Program-made: the position numbers and the translations under genes | In this document: positions 25,256 through 31,892 of the stretch, piece after piece | Numbering within the stretch: the stretch's first letter is position 1 | Layout: the number at the start of each line of letters is the position of its first letter | The notes under the pieces: model-generated | What the model saw: the letters and a program-made list of their open reading frames with translations, nothing else | The model's database searches: none | What the model was told of the DNA's origin: nothing | Source: an uncultured Gammaproteobacteria bacterium | Lineage (GTDB): Bacteria > Pseudomonadota > Gammaproteobacteria > UBA4575 | Direction of reading: 5' to 3' | Length of the DNA stretch: 33,762 nucleotides | Assembly: GCA_938074525.1 (NCBI GenBank) | Contig: CALJEX010000026.1 | Coordinates: forward strand, 1-33,762

Positions 25256-26421
25256 GAGTCATTGCGAATTATTCGATATTCATGTAAAGCAGTTATTTTG
25301 AAGAGGAATATAAAAATTGCTATGGATATAGATATAACTGCGGTCAAAACTGCATATGCATATACGAATATTATAAGTGGAGGATGCCCACCGGAACTTA
25401 TAATTGATAAAAGGAATAAAGGAATAAAAATAATTATTGCCAATATGTTTAATTTTTTATACGCATCCCACAACTTATTACACATACTTTCAATAACATC
25501 ATTATGCACTGAATTTCCTACGAATACAGCTAGGATAATGACTGCTAATGCTGGTGCCAAGAAGAATTTAAAGATAAAAATAAATTTTTCTTTTATTTTA
25601 GGATAAAGTGTGCGGCTAAATTCATTAGGATTGAAACTCACATCGCTTTCCGATAATAGTTTATCAATTTTTATATCGATGAACTCTAAATTACGAATTA
25701 TCTCATCTCCGTTTTTAGAAATTAATACTTCAAATTTATCTATTAATTTATTATCTTTTCTTATGTATATCCTACTATGCACTTCAGCTATAGTGAGATT
25801 CTTCTTTACATTGGCTGGTGGTTTTTGCTCTAGAACAAAGTAGTTACCCCTACTTAACTCTTTATTAAGTTCATATTGGCTTAAATAATATAGCTTTTCT
25901 TGTATTGGGATATGGCTCACTAACAGAGGCAACATTTGACTGAGAAAAATACGATTTGGGAAATCTAAATATATATGGAAATGATAATTATCTTCGTAAT
26001 CTGATATTTTATAAGACTTGTGAACTCCACTTATTTTTTCTTTATTCACAATACCCGTGAATTCATGAAAAGTTTTAAAGTCAGACCATTTATAATTAAC
26101 TTTATCTCTTGATTTATTTGTCTCTTTAGTAGCCTTGTATCCAACATTCCGCATAAAGCACATAGATATAGACTTCTTCACTGAATTTCTTTTAGATCCG
26201 AGTATATGCTCTGAAAAAATGTGACAATAGGTTTCTAAATTGCTATATAGATTTACAACATCTTCAATTAATGCAGCTTGCATATTGTCAGTAGAGTGAA
26301 CCGATGAATCTTCTATATAATTTTTCCCATCTACATAACGCAAATCTCCTGCCTCATTATCCGCAAATAGCATTTCAGCGTTAAAAATACAGAGAAATAT
26401 CCATACAAATTTAATCTTCAT
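25249..26421 (-). CDS. Exported N-domain plus C-terminal membrane helices, unknown function
   Basis: A 390-residue protein that I do not recognise. A signal sequence (about 1-21, VWIFLCIFNAEMLFADN) is followed by a mostly hydrophilic region (about 22-280), probably periplasmic. Three to four hydrophobic segments then follow near 283-303, 324-345 and 348-373, with a short cytoplasmic-type end (HEYRIIRNDSE). No catalytic motif or known domain is visible. Its DNA is markedly AT-rich (15 G+C in the 60 bases at 25681-25740, for example) with many AT-ending codons, unlike the core genes, which suggests horizontal acquisition. It is bounded on both sides by copies of the same short repeat. Confidence 0.65.
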   Translation of the reverse strand: MKIKFVWIFLCIFNAEMLFADNEAGDLRYVDGKNYIEDSSVHSTDNMQAALIEDVVNLYSNLETYCHIFSEHILGSKRNSVKKSISMCFMRNVGYKATKETNKSRDKVNYKWSDFKTFHEFTGIVNKEKISGVHKSYKISDYEDNYHFHIYLDFPNRIFLSQMLPLLVSHIPIQEKLYYLSQYELNKELSRGNYFVLEQKPPANVKKNLTIAEVHSRIYIRKDNKLIDKFEVLISKNGDEIIRNLEFIDIKIDKLLSESDVSFNPNEFSRTLYPKIKEKFIFIFKFFLAPALAVIILAVFVGNSVHNDVIESMCNKLWDAYKKLNILAIIIFIPLFLLSIISSGGHPPLIIFVYAYAVLTAVISISIAIFIFLFKITALHEYRIIRNDSE

Positions 26422-26488
26422 ATCTTAGAAGTATTTCATTTTCTCTAGTTAATCTATGTCGAACTGATCAAGAATTTTAAAATTATGT

Positions 26489-26520
26489 GAATGTCTGCTT
26501 AGGGTCGAAAGCAGACATTC
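26489..26520. repeat. Palindromic intergenic repeat, copy C (perfect hairpin)
   Basis: Two perfectly complementary 12-base arms, GAATGTCTGCTT (26489-26500) and AAGCAGACATTC (26509-26520), flank an 8-base loop. The sequence is related to copies A and B (about 21 of 27 shared bases, including the CATTCAATT edge shared with copy A). It lies 67 bases before the 390-residue gene start. There is no T-run, so it is not a classical terminator. Confidence 0.75.
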
Positions 26521-26580
26521 AATTCTGTTGTAGATCATTATATTTGAGCTTGCCAATATGCTCTATATGATAATGATCGC

Positions 26581-26604
26581 ATTAGACCCATAGCGGACAT
26601 ATGA
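26581..26604. repeat. Degenerate intergenic repeat, copy D
   Basis: TTAGACCC-ATAGCGGACAT resembles the right half of copies A to C with one base missing and a divergent left arm. It lies in the 308-base gap 26422-26729 together with copy C. Apart from these two elements I see no gene in that gap; it is AT-rich and presumably holds the promoters of the divergent 390-residue gene and the VOC gene. Confidence 0.45.
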
Positions 26605-26729
26605 TTAAATCGACTTATTTGCTTGGTATCCCCCTTTTCTTTTATGAATAACAGTATATTAAGAACTTCTAATATTAAGTCTTGTCATAACACTTGAAAG
26701 GAAGTCATCATTTTGCGTTGAGATATCTT

Positions 26730-27092
26730 ATGGAAATTGAAATCGAGTGTATTAGTGCGATTACGTTAGTCACACAGGACATGTCCAGTATGGTTAACTT
26801 TTATCACGATTTAGGTTTTGTCCTTGTCCACGGCGGCGAGAAGGCAGATTTTACTAGTTATCGTGTAGGATCCCAACGTCTCAATATATCTGCGGAGAGT
26901 TGTGACGCTCCCCGTTCATGCGTTCGTGTAATTTTTTATGTAAGCGACGTTGATAGTTTCTACCAGCGTTGTCTAAATCGAGGCATAGTGCCTGAATTTG
27001 CACCGCGAGATGCGCCATGGAGTGAGCGCTATTTCCATGTGATAGATCCAGATGGACATGAACTCAGTTTTGCTAGGCCATTATCTTCCTAA
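26730..27092 (+). CDS. VOC (glyoxalase/bleomycin resistance) family protein
   Basis: A 120-residue vicinal-oxygen-chelate fold protein with one pair of beta-alpha-beta-beta-beta modules. The signs are ITLVTQDMSSMVNFYHDLGF near the start (module 1) and IFYVSDVDSFYQRCLNRG plus FHVIDPDGHELSFARP (module 2, with the usual DPDGHxLxF end). VOC members include glyoxalases, dioxygenases and binding proteins; the metal ligands cannot be fixed with confidence, so no activity is assigned. The ATG at 26730 is preferred; a TTG at 26694 would add 12 residues before the fold. No neighbour clearly shares its function. Confidence 0.78.
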   Translation: MEIEIECISAITLVTQDMSSMVNFYHDLGFVLVHGGEKADFTSYRVGSQRLNISAESCDAPRSCVRVIFYVSDVDSFYQRCLNRGIVPEFAPRDAPWSERYFHVIDPDGHELSFARPLSS

Positions 27093-27278
27093 ATGGAATG
27101 ATTCCAGTAGGTAACTCTTAACCTCTGCTCTTGGCCCATAATAATCACTCCTGATGAATAATGATTTAACTCGCGTTACTTATCTTTATATAAAAAAGCT
27201 AAATACACCAGGCTTCCTTAATAAGCTAATTAATAAGTAATTCATTACACCCATAAAAATTAAATCAATGACACTTTT

Positions 27279-27701
27279 TTAATGCAAGCTTGGATTTATT
27301 TTCACATCAGAATCGGTGAATGCTGGGCTAGCATGATGGGTTATCATTTTCCAACCATCGTCAGTTTGTTGATATATATTTGTTGCGAATACAGAAGCCA
27401 CCGGTTTGTCGTTGACTGACAATGTTTCTTTCACATAATGGATCGAGACATCATCTTGCAGTTTATATACTGGATCGCTGATATCTATCATAGTGCCTGA
27501 CTGAGCTGAAAATATTTGTTCCCAACTTGCTATAATTAGTTCGAAACTATAAATTCTCGGCGAACCAGGGTGTATACAAATAACTTCATCTGTTTTGTGC
27601 CATATACCTTTCATAAGATCGATACTACGAGTTCTAAATGCTTGGTAAAAGGATTCTTCTACCTGCAATGAATCGGTAAATTTAATATCTAAGTCGTTCA
27701 A
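27279..27701 (-). CDS. NTF2-like (SnoaL/DUF4440-type) protein
   Basis: A 140-residue NTF2-fold protein. The pattern is the usual one of SnoaL_3-type proteins: a first helix with VEESFYQAFRTRSIDLM, the strand DEVICIHPGSPRIYSF, the helix IASWEQIFSA, and the closing strands NIYQQTDDGWKMITHHASP. Such proteins can be isomerase-like, hydroxylase subunits or simple binding proteins, so no reaction is assigned. The start is TTG at 27699-27701 with AAGAGG 8 bases before it; an in-frame TAA shortly upstream excludes a longer form. Its start is only 5 bases from the divergent Rieske gene's ATG. Confidence 0.78.
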   Translation of the reverse strand: MNDLDIKFTDSLQVEESFYQAFRTRSIDLMKGIWHKTDEVICIHPGSPRIYSFELIIASWEQIFSAQSGTMIDISDPVYKLQDDVSIHYVKETLSVNDKPVASVFATNIYQQTDDGWKMITHHASPAFTDSDVKINPSLH

Positions 27702-27706
27702 GTAAT

Positions 27707-28042
27707 ATGCCTCTTATTAAACTTTGCAAAATTAATGAATTAACTGAGGTTGATTCACGAGGATTTGTTATATCAGAGTTCTCGCCTGAGCGTAATATTT
27801 TTATTGTGCGTAATTACGATGTTGTCGTCGCTTATGAAAATAGTTGCCCACATAATTTTGCTCCACTCGATTGGGCACCCGATGTATTTTTAAGTGATGA
27901 TAAAGAATTTATTCAGTGTGCCAGCCATGGTGCATTGTTTGAAATAGACAATGGCCAGTGTATTTATGGACCCTGCATAGGCCAATCACTAACAACGGTA
28001 AATATTAGTATTGATGATGGAGTTATTTATGCTGACTTGTAA
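27707..28042 (+). CDS. Rieske [2Fe-2S] ferredoxin-like protein
   Basis: A 111-residue single-domain Rieske protein. The cluster ligands are Cys47 and His49 in SCPHNFAPLDW and Cys71 and His74 in QCASHGALF; the spacing between the two boxes is somewhat long, as in small stand-alone Rieske proteins and NirD-like domains. A second pair of cysteines (85 and 90, GQCIYGPC) follows. No membrane anchor is present, so it is expected to act in the cytoplasm as an electron carrier, but no oxygenase or reductase partner is encoded in the window. It is divergent from the NTF2-like gene, with 5 bases between the two start codons. Confidence 0.85.
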   Translation: MPLIKLCKINELTEVDSRGFVISEFSPERNIFIVRNYDVVVAYENSCPHNFAPLDWAPDVFLSDDKEFIQCASHGALFEIDNGQCIYGPCIGQSLTTVNISIDDGVIYADL

Positions 28043-28072
28043 AAAAGGCTTTGGATATTTTTTATAATGTTG

Positions 28073-28100
28073 CTGGATTCCCGCCTACGCGGGAATGACG
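28073..28100. repeat. GGGAAT-type palindromic intergenic repeat
   Basis: ATTCCCGC (28077-28084) and GCGGGAAT (28089-28096) form a perfect 8-bp stem with a 4-base loop, flanked by CTGG and GACG. This belongs to the CTGGATTCCCGC/GCGGGAATGACG kind of dispersed repeat found in many proteobacterial genomes. It lies 31 bases after the Rieske gene; no T-run follows. Confidence 0.75.
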
Positions 28101-28134
28101 ATAGCGTAAATTTTCATTGCCTTTAACCACATAG

Positions 28135-28162
28135 TTGAATTCCTACTTGGGCAGGATTGATG
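28135..28162. repeat. Decayed copy of the GGGAAT-type repeat
   Basis: Aligned base by base with 28073-28100, 18 of 28 positions agree, and most differences are transitions. The stem is broken (ATTCCTAC against GCAGGATT). It ends 15 bases before the BASS transporter ATG, so it lies inside that gene's leader region. Confidence 0.45.
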
Positions 28163-28177
28163 TTATAGACTACCAAC

Positions 28178-29083
28178 ATGTCATTATTTCAACGCTATTT
28201 CCCTCTACTTGCTGTCACTGCCAGTGTATTTGCGTATTTTTGGCCTAGCTGGCTAGCAGATCATAAGTCTTGGATTGTCTATTTACTTGGTGTCGTGATG
28301 TTCTGTATGGGTACGTCATTGACATTAGACGACTTTAAACGAGCATTACAACGCTATCCTTTATTATTGCTTGGCTTGCTATTGCAGTTTGGTTTGATGC
28401 CACTGATTGCCTGGCAGTTAAGTGCTCTCGCTGGTTTATCTGCTGCGCTGACAGCTGGCATGATATTAGTCGGCAGTGTGCCTGGCGGCACTGCTTCTAA
28501 TGTGATTTGTTATATCAGCAAGGCTGATGTAGCACTGTCCATTACGTTGACCGCGATTAGCACTTGCCTTGCGGTGGTACTGACACCGTTACTCGCTTAT
28601 GCGTATCTTAATCAAACAGTCGAGATAGATATTCTCAACATGATGGCGAGTATTTTTTATATTGTGCTGTTCCCGGTGAGCCTAGGAGTGCTGTTGAATC
28701 AGTATATTCGTATTGTTGTTTTACCTGTACAGAGGTTTGGCGCTGACATCTCTATTATTCTGATTTGCTTTATTATCGCTATAATTGTGGCATTAAATAG
28801 AGACAACTTATTGAGTGTTAGCCCCATTCTAGTGGGATTAGTGCTGGCTCATAATATATCTGGTCTAATTTTAGGCTATTTTGCTACTTTACTGGTAACA
28901 CGCAATAAAACCTTAAGCAAAACCATTGCCATTGAAGTGGGCATGCAAAACTCTGGACTGGCTGTGGCTCTAGCAGTAAAATTCTTTGGTGCTTCAAGTG
29001 CGTTGCCAGGTGCATTGTTCTCCATTATTCACAATGTCACCGGCTCATTACTTGCTAGCTATTGGGCAAAAAAATCATATTAA
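28178..29083 (+). CDS. BASS-family (bile acid:sodium symporter-like) transporter
   Basis: A 301-residue inner-membrane transporter with about nine to ten helices. The family marks are VVMFCMGTSLTLDDFKRAL (about 40-58), GSVPGGTASNVICYISKAD (about 98-116), which contains the Na+/substrate-site crossing, and EVGMQNSGLAVALAVKFFG (about 257-275), the second helix crossing. Known relatives carry pantothenate, pyruvate, bile acids or other organic anions with Na+; the substrate here is not readable. A Na+-coupled carrier near an Na+/H+ antiporter cluster is suggestive but not evidence of a link. The ATG is at 28178, without a strong ribosome site. Confidence 0.85.
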   Translation: MSLFQRYFPLLAVTASVFAYFWPSWLADHKSWIVYLLGVVMFCMGTSLTLDDFKRALQRYPLLLLGLLLQFGLMPLIAWQLSALAGLSAALTAGMILVGSVPGGTASNVICYISKADVALSITLTAISTCLAVVLTPLLAYAYLNQTVEIDILNMMASIFYIVLFPVSLGVLLNQYIRIVVLPVQRFGADISIILICFIIAIIVALNRDNLLSVSPILVGLVLAHNISGLILGYFATLLVTRNKTLSKTIAIEVGMQNSGLAVALAVKFFGASSALPGALFSIIHNVTGSLLASYWAKKSY

Positions 29084-29095
29084 AGATAATTACTT

Positions 29096-29383
29096 ATGAA
29101 TACTATTACTGCAAATACATTAGTTTTAGTTGGCTGGGGCATAACTGTCGCATTAGTTTACAGCCTTTTAAAAGGACCTTTTGATGGCCGCATGTGCGAA
29201 TCAACTTGTTTTAGCATGCTTTATTGGGGCGCATTGGTATTAGCAGTGCTTGGCACTTTACTAAGCTTAATGCAGGCATTTAAACCTGGGTCAGGCATTT
29301 TTAGTAAGCTTGGCTTATTACTTGGTTTGTTCTTATGCGCTAAGTTAATTGGTGTGATGGTGATTGGAACGATGACAGGCTAA
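29096..29383 (+). CDS. Small three-helix membrane protein of unknown function
   Basis: A 95-residue hydrophobic protein with three membrane segments (about 8-25, 38-60 and 70-92), separated by a loop containing Cys34 and Cys38 (RMCESTCF). I do not recognise a family. It follows the BASS gene by 12 bases on the same strand and is probably co-transcribed with it. Its stop codon is 2 bases from the end of the convergent recG gene, leaving no room for a terminator. Confidence 0.65.
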   Translation: MNTITANTLVLVGWGITVALVYSLLKGPFDGRMCESTCFSMLYWGALVLAVLGTLLSLMQAFKPGSGIFSKLGLLLGLFLCAKLIGVMVIGTMTG

Positions 29384-29385
29384 TT

Positions 29386-31455
29386 CTAGGCATTAGCGTA
29401 TTCGACTGCATTACCTAACCACCTTCTCAGTACTGTATCCACTCGTTCTGGGTGGTTCTCTAATAGCCAATGAGCAGCTTTTTGCACCTCTGGCAATAAA
29501 GCTAAATCTTTACTCAAGTTTGCAATACGCATCTGCATATCGCCTGACTGCTTAGTCCCTAGCACTTCCCCTGGGCCGCGTATTTCTAAATCAACTCGTG
29601 CTAATTCGAAACCATCAGTGGTTTCTCGCAATGCCTCTATTCTTTTTTTAGCTAGATCCCCTAGTGGTGCTTTATATAGTAATACACAGCTACTTTGTTT
29701 TTCGCCACGACCTACTCGACCTCGCAATTGATGTAACTGCGCTAAACCAAAGCGCTCAGCATTTTCTATGATCATTAAGCTCGCATTTGGCACATCAACA
29801 CCGACTTCAATTACAGTGGTCGCCACCAGCACATTAATTTTCTTATTGATAAAATCTTGCATGACTGCATCTTTCTCTGCTGATTTTAATCTGCCATGCA
29901 ACAAGCCAATGTTTAGCTCAGCTAATTGTGATTGCAGGTACTCATGCGTATCTGTGGCAGCCTGGCTTTGTAACGCATCTGATTCTTCGATCAAACTACA
30001 CACCCAATAGACTTGTGCGCCTTGCTGACAAATTTCTCGTATGCGTTCGATAATATCATCACGTCTTGAATCGGCAATAGCAACGGTAGTAATCGGCTTT
30101 CTTCCTGGTGGAAGTTCATCGATAACAGAGTAGTCTAGATGCGCATACATACTCATGGCTAACGTGCGTGGTATTGGTGTCGCTGTCATGGTTAGTTGAT
30201 GTGGATAGACAGTATCTTCTGAACCCTTTTGAGTTAATTGCAAACGTTGTTGTACGCCAAAGCGATGTTGTTCATCAGTAATACTGACTGCTAAATTTTT
30301 AAAATCTACGCCATCTTGAAACAATGCATGAGTACCTACCACGACTGATGCTGTGCCAGTCGCTATTAGCTCTAGCATTTCTCTTTTCTTTTTAGCTGGC
30401 AAACCTGATGCAAGCCACGCAACTTGAATACCTAATGGTAATAACTGATTGGTGAAATACCTAAAATGCTGTTCCGCCAATAACTCAGTGGGCGCCATGA
30501 TCGCCGCTTGATATTGATTTTCTACTGCAAATAAACACGCCACCAATGCGACCACTGTCTTGCCACTACCTACATCACCTTGCACTAGACGCATCATTGG
30601 ATGCTCTGCGCTCATGTCTTTTTTAATTTCTTCTAACACTTTAGCTTGCGCATTGGTGAGTTTGAATGGCAGATTCTGCATGAAAGGCTTAACTAAAGAA
30701 CCATTTGATTTTAATTGGTAGCTTTTACGCAAATTGCTACGCACGCGTATTTTCATAATGCTTAGGTGATGAGCAAGTAACTCATCAAAGACTAATCTTT
30801 TTTGTGCTGGATGTTGTCTATCAAACAGTAATTGTTTATCTGTGTCGGCACGCGGCTTATGCACTTCGTTTAACATCTCTAACATTGGTGTACTTTCACC
30901 AGCCATGCCTGGCATATCTTGCAGCACATCCTCAAATACTGTTTTTTGTTTTTCTGCCCACTTAAGTGCTTTATCTACTAATGACTGCAAACGCTTTTGT
31001 TGCAAACCTTTGGTAGTGGGATATACCGGCTCAAGACGATCGGAGAGAGTAACTGACTCGTGTTCTTGCAGCACACGATATTGAGGGTGAATCATTTCAA
31101 TTCGATTACCTGAACGACGCGGCTCACCAAAGCACAGTACTCGCTTACCATCGGCCAAGCCTTTTAGCTGGCTACTACTGAAGTGAAAGAAACGTAAGCT
31201 AATCTCGCCAGTGTCATCCTGTAAGGTTGCTGTCATCATACGACGACGTCCAAATACAACCTTGGCGTTATACACCTGACCAATCACCTGTAATTCATTA
31301 TTGCAGGTGATGTCAGCAATTTTAGTAATGACTGTACGGTCGTTATAACGTAGCGGCAGATGAAATAGTAAATCAAATATGCTGACAATATTTAGCTTAG
31401 CTAAATTTTCAATTGCCTTTGGCGTAATGCTAGGTAGATCTTGTAGCGCACTCAC
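29386..31455 (-). CDS. recG: ATP-dependent DNA helicase RecG
   Basis: Superfamily 2 helicase that remodels stalled forks and Holliday junctions. It has 689 residues, full length. An N-terminal wedge/OB domain (about 1-165) is followed by the helicase core: Walker A GDVGSGKT (293-300), motif II DEQH (394-397, the family form), TATPIPRTLAM (motif III), VATTVIEVGVDVPNA and QLHQLRGRVGRG (motifs V and VI). A C-terminal region follows with RGPGEVLGTKQSG. The start is GTG at 31453-31455. It follows ridA by 21 bases; spoT-ridA-recG is a common gammaproteobacterial order. Confidence 0.97.
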   Translation of the reverse strand: MSALQDLPSITPKAIENLAKLNIVSIFDLLFHLPLRYNDRTVITKIADITCNNELQVIGQVYNAKVVFGRRRMMTATLQDDTGEISLRFFHFSSSQLKGLADGKRVLCFGEPRRSGNRIEMIHPQYRVLQEHESVTLSDRLEPVYPTTKGLQQKRLQSLVDKALKWAEKQKTVFEDVLQDMPGMAGESTPMLEMLNEVHKPRADTDKQLLFDRQHPAQKRLVFDELLAHHLSIMKIRVRSNLRKSYQLKSNGSLVKPFMQNLPFKLTNAQAKVLEEIKKDMSAEHPMMRLVQGDVGSGKTVVALVACLFAVENQYQAAIMAPTELLAEQHFRYFTNQLLPLGIQVAWLASGLPAKKKREMLELIATGTASVVVGTHALFQDGVDFKNLAVSITDEQHRFGVQQRLQLTQKGSEDTVYPHQLTMTATPIPRTLAMSMYAHLDYSVIDELPPGRKPITTVAIADSRRDDIIERIREICQQGAQVYWVCSLIEESDALQSQAATDTHEYLQSQLAELNIGLLHGRLKSAEKDAVMQDFINKKINVLVATTVIEVGVDVPNASLMIIENAERFGLAQLHQLRGRVGRGEKQSSCVLLYKAPLGDLAKKRIEALRETTDGFELARVDLEIRGPGEVLGTKQSGDMQMRIANLSKDLALLPEVQKAAHWLLENHPERVDTVLRRWLGNAVEYANA

Positions 31456-31476
31456 AATGAATAATGATCACTAACC

Positions 31477-31857
31477 CTAAAGTTCTAACACCGCGTCCAT
31501 TTCTACTTGCGCACCCTTAGGCAATGATGCAACACCTATCGCGGCACGTGCTGGATATGGCTGCTTGAAGTATGTAGACATAATTTCATTCACTGTTGGG
31601 AAACAGGATAAATCAGTTAAGAAGATATTCAACTTAACGATATTATCAAATGATCCACCCGCTGCTTCTGCTACTGCTAGAAGATTATCGAATACACGTT
31701 TAATTTGATCTTCAATGCCACCATCAACTAACTCCATCGTGCTTGGATCTAGAGGAATCTGTCCTGACATATACACCGTGTCCCCCACTTTTACTGCTTG
31801 AGAATACGTGCCAATAGCTTGGGGTGCACGATCCGTAGCTATGATCGTTTTAGTCAT
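31477..31857 (-). CDS. ridA: RidA enamine/imine deaminase
   Basis: A 126-residue YjgF/YER057c/UK114 protein that hydrolyses reactive enamines and imines made by PLP enzymes such as threonine dehydratase. The signature [23 protein letters not shown] (about 99-121) contains Arg103, the substrate-carboxylate ligand, and the closing Glu (VEMDAVLEL). [16 protein letters not shown] and [10 protein letters not shown] at the N-terminus are also typical. A strong ribosome binding site (AAGGAG) lies 6 bases before the ATG at 31855-31857. It sits between spoT and recG. Confidence 0.95.
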   Translation of the reverse strand: MTKTIIATDRAPQAIGTYSQAVKVGDTVYMSGQIPLDPSTMELVDGGIEDQIKRVFDNLLAVAEAAGGSFDNIVKLNIFLTDLSCFPTVNEIMSTYFKQPYPARAAIGVASLPKGAQVEMDAVLEL

Positions 31858-31892
31858 AGTGTTCTCCTTAATTGAAATATATAGGTAAAATC

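Noticed and set aside
25166-25606. 146-codon plus-strand frame opposite the 67- and 390-residue genes
   Set aside because: It is long only because the DNA is AT-rich and the opposite strand is coding. It crosses repeat copy B, and no family resemblance is visible.
24991-26604. CRISPR array
   Set aside because: The repeat copies are irregularly spaced, separated by whole genes, and vary in sequence; there are no cas genes.
27094-27106. TGGAAT-G-ATTCCA inverted repeat after the VOC gene as a terminator
   Set aside because: The stem is only 6 bp with a 1-base centre, which cannot form an RNA hairpin loop, and no T-run follows. The remaining bases of the 27093-27278 gap show nothing I can support.
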